Shown piece after piece: positions 12,150 through 23,925 of a stretch of 64,000 bases of DNA (position 1 is its first letter; the number at the start of each line of letters is the position of its first letter). Source of the stretch: Bos javanicus. Taxonomy: Eukaryota > Chordata > Mammalia > Artiodactyla > Bovidae. The DNA is taken from NCBI RefSeq assembly GCF_032452875.1, contig NC_083877.1, positions 51,757,724 through 51,821,723 on the forward strand. The letters run 5' to 3'. Both the position numbers and the translations under genes were made by a program. The notes beneath the pieces were generated by a model. It worked only from the letters and a program-made list of their open reading frames with translations. It was not told the DNA's origin and ran no database searches.

Positions 12150-12330
12150 TTTTGCTTTCCTGAATTTATTTACTTATCATCATTTATTCATCAGACATTT
12201 ACTAGAGCCTCTTGTGTCCAAAGCATTGTTAGTCACTGTCTGGCATGAAAAGATACATAGATGTGTGCAATGTCCTGAAGAGGCTAGAGAGGATTCCTGC
12301 TTGGGTGTGTGATGAGGACATGCACACCAA
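12150..12330 (-). mobile_element. L2 3'-end relic, antisense
   Basis: 'tttattcatcagacatttactagagcctcttgtgtccaaagcattgttag' is the antisense L2 terminus pattern. Moderately diverged. Confidence 0.5.
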
Positions 12331-12649
12331 TGACTGTGGCATATGATAGAAGATGCTGAATTCTTGACAGGAGTGCATTTGAAGCACCATGATGGTTCAA
12401 AAGAAGGGATGTTTCAGGCTCAGCACATCAGCAGCACTTTGTATTCTTAGACATACTTGAGAGGAGATCAGATACTTTAGTCATACAGGAGAGTGTAGAC
12501 AATATAACAAACGTGTATACATTTACGCAGGTTTGTTTGTTCTTAACTGTTTGCACTATTTGCTTCTGATCTTTTTAAAGAAATACATTGATGCTCTCTG
12601 TGAACTTCTCCCAGTCCCCTCTCTCCTTTCCTTTCTTCCTCAGAGGTAT

Positions 12650-14130
12650 TTGGCATTTATCTTTCCCACTGATATATGTTCATATACACATATTCATAAA
12701 TGATGTGTACTGTTGTCTCGCATTCTAAACCTTTTAATGTAAATGGTACCATACTATGCCAAAGTTATGACCAACCTAGACAGAATATTAAAAAGCAGAG
12801 ACATTACTTTGCCAACAAAGGTCTGTCTAGTCAAGGCTGTGGTTTTTCTAGTAGTCATGTATGGATGTATAAAGAAAGTTGAGCGCCAAAGAATTGATGC
12901 TTTTGAACTGTGGTGTTGGAGAAGACTCTTGAGAGTCCCTTGGACTGCAGGGAGATCCAACCAGTCCATTCTAAAGGAGATCAGTCCTGAATATTCATTG
13001 GAAGGACTGATGTTGAAGCTGTAACTCCAATACTTTGGCCACCTGATGTGAAGAACTGACTCATTTGAAAAGACCCTGGTGCTGGGAAAGATTGAAGGCA
13101 GGAGGAGAAGGGGACAACAGAGGATGAGATGGTTGGATGGCTGCACCGACTCAATGGACATGAGTTTGTGTAAACTCTGGGAGTTGGTGATGGACAGGGA
13201 GGCCTGGCATGCTGCAGTCCATGGGGTCCCAAAGAGTTGGGCGTGACTGAGCGACTGAACTGAACTGAACCATGCCATGTATATTCTTTGCAGTTTGCTT
13301 TATTGGCTTAGTGTTTTCAAGATTCATTCATGTTGTTGGATATACCTGTAATTCATTCATTGTCATTGTTGCATAGTACTCCATTCTTTGAGTATACCCA
13401 ATTTTTAATTTATTCTACTATTAACATGTAAGATACTGCCAGCATTTTGCGATTCCAGTAAACATTCTTAAGCATATCTCCTTATCTGCCTGGGTGAGAT
13501 ATATTCTAGGATATATTCTTAGAGTGCTATTGTTGACTCATGGATATATCTGCAGCTTCATCAGCGATTGACAAATATTTGTCCAACACATTATACTAGT
13601 TGCCATTGCCATCAGCAGTATATCAAAGTCCCCATTACTCAATATCCTCACTTATACTTGGAGTTCCCATACTTCCTGAATTCTGCCAACCTGAGTGTGA
13701 AATGTTATCTCATTGCTGTTCTCATTTGCATTTCATTGATTTCTTGTGAAGTTGAACATCTTTTCATATGTTTGTTGGCCATTTGGCTTTCCACCTTTGT
13801 GAATTGGCTAGTATATCATTTGCTCATTTCTATTTCTATATATGTGTGTTTGTTATTGATTTTTAGCAATTTTTATATATACCCGATTATAATCCTTTGG
13901 CAGTTACATACTCTGTGAACATTTTCTTCCCCTTTGTGCTTATTCTTCCTTTTTCTTTTTTTTGGTATGATTAGGGATTTTCTGTCTTTCTCCCATTATG
14001 CTTAGTAATTTTGAACTTGCTCTTTAAGAAACTTATTCCAAGTTTTTCAAGACATTCTTCTATATAGTTTCTGAAAGTTTATTTTTATTATTACAAGTTT
14101 TACCTTTTTCATTTGTGTCTTAATTCATCT
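12650..14130 (-). mobile_element. Old L1 (L1M-type) 3' region, antisense, split by BovB
   Basis: Left arm to about 12760 and right arm from 13271 read as the reverse complement of an L1 3' end. Diagnostic blocks include 'gcatagtactccattctttgag', 'atttgcatttcattgatttc' and 'gttgaacatcttttcatatgtttgttggcc'. These correspond to the end of ORF2 and the 3'UTR. Diverged and without long open frames. The BovB fragment at 12761-13270 interrupts it. Confidence 0.8.
12761..13270 (+). mobile_element. BovB LINE, 5'-truncated 3' end, sense
   Basis: Begins in the RT C-terminal region (encoding the MTNLDRILKSRDITLPTKV block) and runs to the BovB terminus gcgactgaactgaactgaac. It interrupts an older antisense L1. 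A short direct repeat, atgcc, flanks it (12756-12760 and 13272-13276). A frame break is present after the GLMLKL segment. About 0.5 kb of a roughly 3.2 kb element. Confidence 0.93.
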
Positions 14131-15004
14131 ATAATTGCTATCTGTTTGTATATAATGATACAGATAAATGTTAAGGATGAACAATGTAACACAGAGGAAA
14201 ATCAAACAATATTACTGTATGAAGAAAGTTAAAACTGTATTCTGTGCAATTTTGGACCAAGATTAAGAGGTCCAGAATTCTTCACTATGTGCCCTTTGTG
14301 TTTGGGACTGGAGAAAAATGGAACGGTGACGATTACTGTAACGTGAAATCTAACATCTAATAGACCTTTTTCTTGATTAACTGAATCAGTACTGTGCTTC
14401 ATCCTGTTAGTTTTAGAGAATTTAAATTATTCCTTCGTGCTGAGCTTGAAAATAACATCACCTTATTTTTTGTTAATATTTGAACTCATTGTGTTTTAAA
14501 CTCAAAGCTGGTGTTACACATTCACTGTTGTATTTGGATTTCGTAAGTTGTTTGATCCATGCATGTGTGCCTCTAATTCTAAAGAACCAACTGAAGAATG
14601 AAATTCTCCAACCTTAAAACTGATCTAGTCCTTCTAGGCATTTTACTTATGTAATACCTCACAGAGTTGACTCCACACGTATTTTTTTAGCATGAATATG
14701 ATCTCTGAAAGTCCTTGTTACTTGTTTGTACTGCTACTAAAATGTGCAATTTTTGCCTTGTATTATATTTTTCTGTGTACTCTTCTACTCTTAATCTGTA
14801 CTAGATTATAAACTTTTATACATGTTGGTACGTGGAAGTCTCTATTTAGTATCTTACAGCATAACTGCTTAGGAAGTATTTGTTGAGTGAATACTTGTTA
14901 TATTTTATCACTGATAGCTACTAATAGCAATGAATTATCTTTTGATTAATACTTTGTTAATTAACATATTATCCTTTCATTATTAATACTACAGTTTCCA
15001 AAGT

Positions 15005-15135
15005 ACTTTTCACATTGATTACTTTTAATAATTGTGGCAGTCCTATTATGTGAATATTCTATTAACATCCCCATTTTATAAGTGGTACAATCAAGCATAT
15101 TAACGTTAATTAATTTTTCCAGGATCAACAGCTGT
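15005..15135 (-). mobile_element. MIR-like SINE fragment, antisense
   Basis: 'catccccattttataagtggtacaatc' matches the antisense MIR core (cccattttacagatgaggaaactgag...). Weak; limits approximate. Confidence 0.45.
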
Positions 15136-17445
15136 AGGTGGCTCTTCTAAGCCTCAAATAATCATTTTCCTTGCCTCCTCATAGCAACAAGAACAAGCAC
15201 AGAAACCACAACAAAGACCAAAAAATAATAATAATTGAATTATTAGCCTAAAGCTCTGCTAAATGTTTTACAAGATAATCCCAAACCCAGTTCTCTGACT
15301 ATAAACCCCAACCTTAAGTCCAGTTGGTATTGCCATAGCTATCATCAGCCACAATTTCTGCCTGACATAAAACACACATGACAGAGTATGTTCAAACAAA
15401 AAAACAGTTGATGCAATCAACGTTTGGGGTATGAGTCACCTGGGTAGATGTGATTCCATAGGCTATGGGAAAGAATTGTATTTTTGGATTCTCACTGGTT
15501 GGCTAAGTCACATAGGGCCCTTAATAACACCTGCTTGTTTGTTTTTTCAGTCAAAAAGTGCTTTTCTTTGGTATGGTTACTTCAGATCCATTTGGGAGTG
15601 AGGATTAATGAGACTGTAGAAAGTGAATATATTTCACAATCTTTCAAATTTTTCTCTCCCACTATGCTTAGCCATCATTTTATGTTACTTGACTGTAAAT
15701 GGTGTGGGAGAGGCACTTGACTTAGAAAGAGCTGGGTGGATATTTGTATCTTGCCTTTTATGAGCAACCATTTCTCGCTAAGACTTGACTTGTTTGGATC
15801 CATCTCTTCCATGTCACTTCAGCAGGGATGCAGAATAGAGAAATAAAGTGCAGTTTTCAAATTTCAACAGAGTTTCGGTGACAGAAATTGGTAGTGATTG
15901 GGATACACAATTAATGTTTCGTTGGAAATGGCTCAGAAATCCTATCTAAAGAAACAACTGTCAAGTTATTGCCCTTAAGCCAGGTTATAATCTCCAGACT
16001 TCTGTCTTCACTTTTAGAGAGAAAGCATTTCTCTTTATCCACTACTTCCCAGCCAGACACCCCTTCTTCTTACCGTTTTCATCTCCTTTAAAATTTTTTA
16101 CACCCTTGTGCTTCTCTTCTCCTTCCCAAAGTATTCCTCTCAGACAAGCCCTTGATGACCCTCATTCCTTGGTTAGACTCATTTACCTGTTTTCATAAAA
16201 ATTGTTAGTTGTGCCTGGGAACCTTTGTAGTCAGCTCTTCCAGCTGTTGGCCTGAATGGTCCCTAGGGAGACCAGAAGCAATGAACCTGGAATAACCACA
16301 TTTGACTTCTGTGAGCCCTCTTGAGAATTTAGTAATTACTTAATGGATTGAATTGGTGACATATACTATTCCAGATAACAGCCTAGGTTGCATTAAATTA
16401 ACCTTCACAAATGGGTATTTATTAGGTACTCTTAAAAGACTACACGTGTTGGCTGTAATTGCTCTTCCATGTTTCTCCATGCTGATAGGTATTTGTACCC
16501 TGTGAAAAATTTCTCAGATGAAAGCCTGGGTGGTAGTTGTAACCACTTAGTGATATGTGTCATTGTGTTCAGCACATTGAGCATAAATCCTGTCTTGTAA
16601 ACAGCAGGAAGACTAATGAGGTTTGCCCACATTCTGGTATCATTACCGGGAATTCCAACAGAGAAGGAATAAAGAAAAGTACATAAAATGCAGTGATTTT
16701 TGGAACTCCTGATGATCCAAATTAAGGAGAGAGATGGTTGCTCAACATTAAGCATAGACATGTATGTACAAATACGAGTACATAAACTACATTTAGCTAA
16801 AATAGAAACCAACATTCTGCTTTTATGAACACTTGGTAAAGTCAGTGACTTGGTTCTACAGAGAGCTAATGAAGGGCTTATTTATGAGTGTCTTCAATTG
16901 TGAGAGTGTAGTGGGATAGCTATTGAAATAATACAGCTGCTAAAATGATAGCACAGTTTTTGCTTTCTCAGAACTCCTCATCATTACAGCCAGCTAAAAT
17001 CTCACATCATTTTTTGTCTTACAGTTTTTGAAGTGATTCTGTCTTTCATTTTTATGGTCACAAATGACTTCTGAACACAAAGGGAGAAACCTTTCATATG
17101 TGTTTTTTAAGATTTATTTCAGATCTTTATTATTACTGCTGTATAACTTGTGTGTTTGATAATGTCACATCAAGGGATCTGACTATTGCTTATTGCCTAG
17201 GCTACTTCTTGGATTCAAATTTTCATGAAAACTGTTATCATTACAGCTTTGGCACAAAGTATGGTCCAACACATCTTTGTGTTTGAACAAATGCGTAAAT
17301 GGATGAATACTGTTAATAGAAAATTATATTGTCTGATCCGTTTGCAGAGTTACTAATAGACAAAATCTGGGACTAGAAAGTGAATTCCAGGGTAAAGTGT
17401 TTTGAAATAAATAGCTTTCTCTCTTTAGAGAAAACATATTCATAT

Positions 17446-17485
17446 TCCCTCTCTCTCCCTCCCTCCTTCCGTCTCTCTTTCTCTC
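17446..17485. repeat. C/T-rich simple repeat
   Basis: An uninterrupted polypyrimidine stretch of ctct/ccct units. No gene or transposon context. Confidence 0.85.
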
Positions 17486-17577
17486 ATGGAAAAATCCCTC
17501 CTCCACTCCCACTTACTTATCCCTTTCTTTGAAATAGAAGCCCCTCAGGGTGTGCTGTAGAGTACTGAACAAGACAG

Positions 17578-17640
17578 GGGACTCTGCACTAGAAGATCTG
17601 GGTTCTGGTGCCAGCTCTGCCAGGGATGTGTGCTCGTTTA
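17578..17640 (+). mobile_element. MIR SINE fragment
   Basis: 'agatctgggttctggtgccagctctgccaggg' is a good match to the MIR 5' core (gacctgggttcgaatcccagctctgcca). Confidence 0.65.
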
Positions 17641-19805
17641 GCAGTTTCTTGTATATGTAGGCACACAGTAAATACGCACTGAATTACTGAATGAACAAAT
17701 TACTCAATCACTTATTGAGTGCTTCCTTCTACACCACACTCTGAAAATGCTTTGTGATACTGATTAAGTTACTTAAATTCCTTGGACCTAACTTTTATTA
17801 CTTATGAAGTGATAGGACAGAATGAGATGCCTGTTTACTAACCCACCTAATACTTACAAACATGACTAGATGAGTTGTAAGATTTCTTCATCCCACCCTG
17901 ACTCTTCAGAACTCTTTAATTTCCTGGATCCCAATATGGGATTATGAGATCAGAAGGAAAATACCAAACTTGTTTGTACATCTAGTTACAAGGCTTTCCG
18001 GGACCCCAGATTTTCACTCAAAACAGTGGTTTTAAAAAATATTTTCCCAAGGATGTCCTTATAATTACCAAAAAGTAGTCCATAGAAATCTCTGTTAATG
18101 ACTCTAGTTATATAAATGAGTGATTAGCGGTGTCATAAAGATCCACTGGAAATAAAAAATTGTTGTGTTTACTAAACACTCAGAGTACTAGAAATTCGAT
18201 TAGTAACTCCCAAGAGAATTCTTCCTTAAAGTCTTAGGGAACATTGATTTTAATACTTGGTAATGGTGGTAGGAAAAAAGGGCTTGTTGGCACTTTTCTG
18301 CCGAAGGATTTTGGCAGTTTCTCTGTCAACCTCAGCTCATGAAAACCACAGTGGGTCGGGTAAACTCTGTGGAAAGGGAACTTGTCAGAAGCTTACGGCT
18401 TTTCACTTGAGTCTAATAGAGACTTAGCACTTTGCAGGTCAGTGCCACTGCTATTTGTCTCTGACCCAAGAGATCTGGAGTTCTTCACATCAAAACCACA
18501 TCTTGCTGAGCAGAGATCAAACGTAGGAAGGTAAGGATTCTGCCAGTGATTTATCATGCCAGGGAGAGTGATCAGGCCATATGGGGCTGCTGCAAATGAA
18601 GTTGACATTCCGGCAGTTTCTCTTATAAGTCTCACATGTAGTTGTGGCTAGTTTTTCTTGTAGACGAATTCCGGGTCAAGTGGCAGCTTTCAGTGGCATT
18701 TCTTAGCAAGCCTTAACCCCAACATGAGATTTATTTCAAAATCACATCCTAGCAAGACTTTTCTTATATTTTATGTAAATAGCAAAAAGGAATTTTTTCA
18801 CCAAATATTGAAGGTTAATTTGAGCTTTTCATTTGATGTCTCCTCCCTCCACCCCTTTTCTGGGATGGTAACTATTTTGAAAAAGAAAAAAGAAAAGAAA
18901 AATAAAGGTGATTTTAGGTCTATTAAAAAATTGCTTTCTAAATATTAGATGTGACTTTAAGATCATGAAATTGACTCTATAAGCTATGCTCAACTAGGCT
19001 CATTAGTTCATCACATCTTATTAACTCAGGACTTTTAGGAATGAATTACTACAAATATGACAATTTAATTCTCGGAGTAGGGAAGGCATCAGGCATACAG
19101 ACCTTTCTGTATATTTGTAATGACCAAGAGCAAAGAAGAAGAATTTAATTACTTAAATACAAAATAGATATAATTATGTTTGAAAATATTTGCTGACATT
19201 TAAATTGTGGACAAATATTTTAACTGAAAGAAAAAAATCTAGTAACTGTGCACTATTTATTTATTTTTATCAACAGACACATGAAAATAGTTGTGCAATA
19301 TAAAATCCAGCTTGTTGTTTGTTTACCGTCACAAGCAAATGTTTAGTCTCTTGTGGAGAAAACACTCATTTATTGGATCAAAGACCTCTTCAACCTTAGG
19401 ATATACACTGGGGCATTTCAAGTTCCTCTTTGCACAGAATGTTTGCTTTGTAACATAATGAAAGATGATATTTATTGGTCGTTAAATGTAGTAGGTTGTG
19501 ACATTAACTTCTAATTCAACTGAAGATATCATTTGTCCCTTTTGTGTTTTACTTTTTCTAAATGAGAAAAATTACCATAAATGGAATGGGCTTTAATGGT
19601 TAGAACTAGGTCTCATCCTGTAGTCAGAATTCAGTTGATTTCCTGAGGTATCAGTATATCTGTTTATTAGCTAGGAATTATTATTCTGACTGATGAAGTA
19701 CTTCAGATCTGCAGGAAGCAAGTTTAAATATAATAAATAATAATAACATGGACTGTCTCCCAGTTTTCATCCTTGGAATGTGTACAACATCCATGAAAAC
19801 CTGGT

Positions 19806-19967
19806 AGGGTCACCAGGTAAAATATAGGGCATCTAGTTAAATTTGAATTTTTGATATATAATGAATACTTTTTAAATACAACTATGCCCCATGATTTGGG
19901 GACATTATTATACTGAAATTTAATTTGTTATTTTTCTGAAATTGATATTTAACAGATTGACAACCCT
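19806..19967. mobile_element. Palindromic MITE-like DNA transposon relic
   Basis: The element reads as an imperfect palindrome. It starts agggtcaccaggtaaaatat and ends with a sequence whose reverse complement starts agggttgtcaatctg. Inner arms (gttaaatttgaatttttgat; aaattgatatttaac) also pair loosely, around a gccccatgatttggggac centre. This fits an old mammalian MITE. The family name is not recognised with certainty. Confidence 0.55.
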
Positions 19968-20854
19968 AAACTGTTACATACATGGCTTGTGATTTTTATC
20001 TGTGACCAACAGATGAATATGATTTTAATGTAAAATGACTTGGCAATAAAATCAAAGACCAAAGGAATCCTTTAAAATTGTTGTACTTGAATAATGAAAA
20101 TGAGTATAGTAGAAATACCTTTTTTTAACCCTAGCAATACTAGTAAATAAATAGGGCAACTAGGCCCATTGTAAGACAGCTTAATCTCCTAAATGAATTG
20201 CTCCAACCTTTTAATTCAAAATCATACAAACAAAAACATTGAGATAAGCTGGGTGCTTTTTCAAATGGGGACCCCCGTGGCTTTGAAAATAAACACTTCA
20301 GTCTCCTTCCCACCCCAACACCCACACTCACTAGCCTTTCTGATGTCTTCCATTTGCAAATGAACAGGCTGAATTCTGAGAAAGACAGAAGACTAATTAA
20401 ACCTAGGAAAGATAGGCAAAGGAACATTTGTTTCCAAGCAGAAACAAAAAGAAATCAAGTCACATTCTGCTTTCTCAAGATGACAGAAAGCCTTAAAGCC
20501 TTTCCTGAAGTTTCTTCTCTGAGCATATGTCCCACACCACTCTCAGACCCTGCCAGGGCCAGGCTTAACATTCCAGCATTAGACTGTCTTCGTGGCTGAA
20601 TCTGGAAAGGGTCTCAGTCAGAAATTCTGAGCAGTCAGTGTGCTGGACGGCCTTCACCGTCCTTACCTTCTTTTCCCATCCTTTTGCCCTGTGTGTCCCA
20701 TGGTTGGACAAAGGGTCTTACTGGCAACAGAAGAATAAATGAACAGATAAACACAGAACAAGGAGTGAGTAACTTTTTAAGAGCATTAATAAATTGCCTT
20801 GAATTGATGATTTGCATTCAGAATCAGAATCAATTAAAAATTTGAGTGTGCACT

Positions 20855-20990
20855 GTATCAGGTTTTCAGCCATCCAATACTTAATCTTTCCAGCCACTGG
20901 ATGAGCTGATTTTCTCCTTTTAGAGATGAGAAAATTGAGCCATAGAAAGATCAAATGACACACCTAAGTCACACCATTTAGCAGTCTTTA
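20855..20990 (-). mobile_element. MIR SINE, antisense
   Basis: 'ttttagagatgagaaaattgagccatagaaagatcaaatgac' and 'cacctaagtcacacc' are the reverse complement of the MIR core. Clear despite divergence. Confidence 0.7.
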
Positions 20991-22766
20991 TACATGTAGA
21001 AATTTGATCCATAAAGAAATAGTTTGAAAGCAGTGGGGAGGCAGAATTTGATCTTAGGACACCTAAGACGACCAAAAAAACCTCCATGATATTCAATATA
21101 GGTGCTAGTCAAACCTGGTGGTATTACTAAGGGAGCCTGGGGAAATTAGGCAGTTTAGGTGTGTGGAAGAGAAACCTTGCCATAACCCTTGGGGTCCTGA
21201 ATCAACTAGAACACTGGGTCTACCCTAGTTTGTATCACAGGGTCTTGGAATTACCCCCAGAGCCCTTTAAATGATCCAAGTGGCTTCATCCCGGGAAAGA
21301 AGGAGCCCCCCACCCCCATACCTCGCCTCCCAGTTCATGTGGTTCTGGCCTTGTGTCCTGAAGGCTGCCCAAACGGAACTGCTCTCTGGGGAACATGACT
21401 GATGATCTTTTGTCTCTACTCTCATCAGTGTCCTTTCACTTTCAGAAACAGATCTTGAGGTTAGACGGATACGTGAGAAGCTGGGTGGATCTTGGCTGCC
21501 GAATTCTGCTAATGCCCTAACTTATTTCTCTTTACAGCATTAACACAATTTGTGTAATCATTGCATATTAGTGTAATATGTTGGGCATATAGCATTTATT
21601 TTAAAATACTCTGGCACAATCAATTTAGATTAACATTTTAAAGCTATTTTAAAATGTTGCCTCTGATTTCTCATTTCTTTGACCTTGCTCTTTCTGCATA
21701 CTTTGAAAGTGTAGTTTGTAGTCTTTTCTAATGAAGACTTTTCCTTTTTCCTGCCTTTCAGCCTAGGACTCAGAATAAGTGGGGTTCAGGGCATACAATA
21801 TTGGGTCTATTATTTAAAACTGTTAATTGATTAAAATTAAGATTGATAAACTAGTCCTTGTCAAACAGGCTTTGTAAAACCATGCTTTTTGCCAGTAAAC
21901 GATTACACCTATTAAACAAAAGCCATGTCTTTATAATATCAAAACATTGACTTTAAAGTGAAAAATGTAATCAATCATCTAGGTGTTTTCCTATACAATG
22001 CCATTTGGGTGTTTTTTCACTTTTTAGCCAGATGTTTTGGCGTGAAGCAAAGCAAAGAATGGAAGACAGGAGAACCACTTTTGCTCTGACTACCTAGATA
22101 TTTCAATAGGAAACTTCTCACCTCACCCCATAAGTGATCTGGACATTTACTTGTTTTATTTTATATAGATGGCCTCTTAATTGCAAGTAAATAAGGTCAG
22201 GGTTTTTTTCCTTTAAGTTAAAAATACCTTTATTACCTTAGATTAAAATATTCAAAGGCTACCAGCTTTGCAAGGTAGTATCCTGAGGTGATCATCAATA
22301 TAATTTTTTATAACAATAGAAATTTAATTTCATATAGTTCAGTGATAGTGCTGTCTGTACCCTATTGACCGAAATCTCTTTGAAGTATGTCAGAAGAAAC
22401 AATCATGTAAATGGAGATAACTAACGTATGACAAGTCCTCAGACTACTTCTTTCTACTCTTAATTAAAAGTAATTGAACTTTTCCCTATAAATAGATCAG
22501 TCTGGTAATTGATTTGCTATTTGGTACTCTCCTTTGATGAACCAAAAGCAGTGTAGTGGCAAGTTGAGTAAAATTCAACTCTCCAAAACATAATCTACTG
22601 CAGGATTTAATACAGATCATTTGAAGCATTTACTATTAAAAAAACAAAACCTTTTATTACTGAAATAAAACCATGGCAGCTTTATGTCAAAGATTCATTG
22701 AGGATAGGAAATTATTTACACCTAACTCCTATTAATACCTGCTGCTTTGAGAACTCCTCAGGGGTT
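20991..22766. other. Single-copy, AT-rich intronic sequence
   Basis: No gene and no recognisable transposon. The part from about 21530 to 22030 is rich in TAAT and TGATT-type homeodomain-like motifs and has no repeat signature. It is discussed as an enhancer candidate. Confidence 0.5.
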
Positions 22767-22861
22767 TGCTGCTGCTGCTGCTTCTGGTAAGTCGCTTCAG
22801 TCGTGTCTGACTCTGTGCGACCCCATAGATGGCAGCCCACTAGGCTCCTCTGTCCCTGGGA
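22767..22861 (-). mobile_element. BOV-A2 SINE fragment, antisense
   Basis: Starts with the (gct)n that is the reverse complement of the BOV-A2 tail (gcagcagcag). Then gtcgcttcagtcgtgtctgac and gcgaccccatagatggcagcc follow, and it breaks off after 'ctctgtccctggg'. Truncated to less than half of the element. Confidence 0.88.
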
Positions 22862-23424
22862 TTAGATCCTACAATTAGAAAATCCATGGCAGCCTCTCTG
22901 TGTTGTCACGGCCACTTTGCTGTGGCCTGAAAGTGTGGTAAACCTGATTTGTCCTCCATTAACCTCCTGCTGCAGAAGTGGCCAAGTGATATGGCTTGGC
23001 TTATGTGGCTGAGGTGCACTGTTCTGAATCTTTATCCAAGAAACTGCTGAGATTTATAAAACAAATTAGAGCTTGTGAAAGAATCAAATTCCTGTTGACA
23101 GCCAGTCTGAATCCCTTATCCCATCTTTGCTTTTTTCCCCAGTAACTTGATTTATGAAATCTTCTGAATACTGACTGCATGTTAGATGGTGTGTTAGAAC
23201 CTGTAGAACATGGGGGACTCCAAATATTGCTGGGAGACCTTTCTTCAAGGAACTTAGGAAAGGGAGAAACTTCCATTGTAGCTAGCTAATCCTTAGGCAC
23301 ATTCACATTTTAGCTCACCTGATTGTGCAGTAGCTTTGCAAAGACTAGGCCTACTGCTTTTTCTGGAAAGGAAACAAAGCTCAAAGAGTTTGAAAGTCTT
23401 ATTTAAGATGGCTCAGGCTTACAC

Positions 23425-23701
23425 TCCGGAGAAGGCAATGGCAACTCACTGCAGTACTCTTGCCTGGAAAATCCCATGGACAGAAGAGCCTGGTAGGCTG
23501 CAGTCCATGGTGTCGCTAGGAGTCGGACACGACTAAGCGACTTCACTTTCACTTTTCACTTTCATGCATTGGAGAAAGAAATGGCAACCCACTCCAGTGT
23601 TCTTGCCTGGAGAATCCCAGGGACGGGGGAGCCTGGTGGGCTTCCATCTATGGGGTCGCATAGAGTCGGACACGACTGAAGCGACTTAGCAGCAGCAGCA
23701 G
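23425..23701 (+). mobile_element. BOV-A2 SINE, sense, full dimer with TSD
   Basis: Two BovA monomers in tandem (each with ggcaatggcaac/ggaaatggcaac and tcggacacgact) are joined by a cactttcacttttcactttcatgc linker and end in (gca)n. It is flanked by a perfect 11-bp TSD, caggcttacac, at 23414-23424 and 23702-23712. The right TSD copy also serves as the left TSD of the Bov-tA that follows. Confidence 0.96.
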
Positions 23702-23713
23702 CAGGCTTACACA

Positions 23714-23913
23714 GGGTTTCCCTTGTGGCTCCCTTGGTAAAGAATCCACCTGCAATGCAGGAGGCCTGGGTTCAATTCCTGGGTTGGGAAGATCCCCTGG
23801 AGAAGGGAAAAGCTACCCACCCCAGTATGCTGGCCTGGAGAATTCCATGGACTGTATAGTCCACGGGGTCGCAGGGAGTCGGACACGACTGATCGACTTT
23901 CACTTTACTTCTT
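23714..23913 (+). mobile_element. Bov-tA SINE, sense, with TSD
   Basis: tRNA-like head (gggtttcccttgtggctccc, ggttcaattcctgggttggg) plus BovA body, ending cgactgatcgactttcac. Flanked by caggcttacaca (23702-23713) and caggcttagaca (23914-23925), a 12-bp TSD with one mismatch. Confidence 0.94.
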
Positions 23914-23925
23914 CAGGCTTAGACA

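Larger units (their letters stand above)
14131..19805. other. Single-copy intronic sequence
   Basis: Intron with MIR fragments (listed separately), a C/T-rich simple repeat and a weak L2-like ending around 14780-14890. No gene, RNA gene or young element seen. Confidence 0.5.

Noticed and set aside
20140..20427. A 95-codon minus-strand frame in the intron.
   Set aside because: No recognisable domain or conserved motif, and no transcript signals nearby. Frames of this length are expected by chance in 64 kb.
23714..23800. tRNA-like A/B-box sequences as tRNA genes (here and in other Bov-tA and CHR-2 copies).
   Set aside because: They are the tRNA-derived heads of SINEs; no full cloverleaf with an acceptor stem is present.
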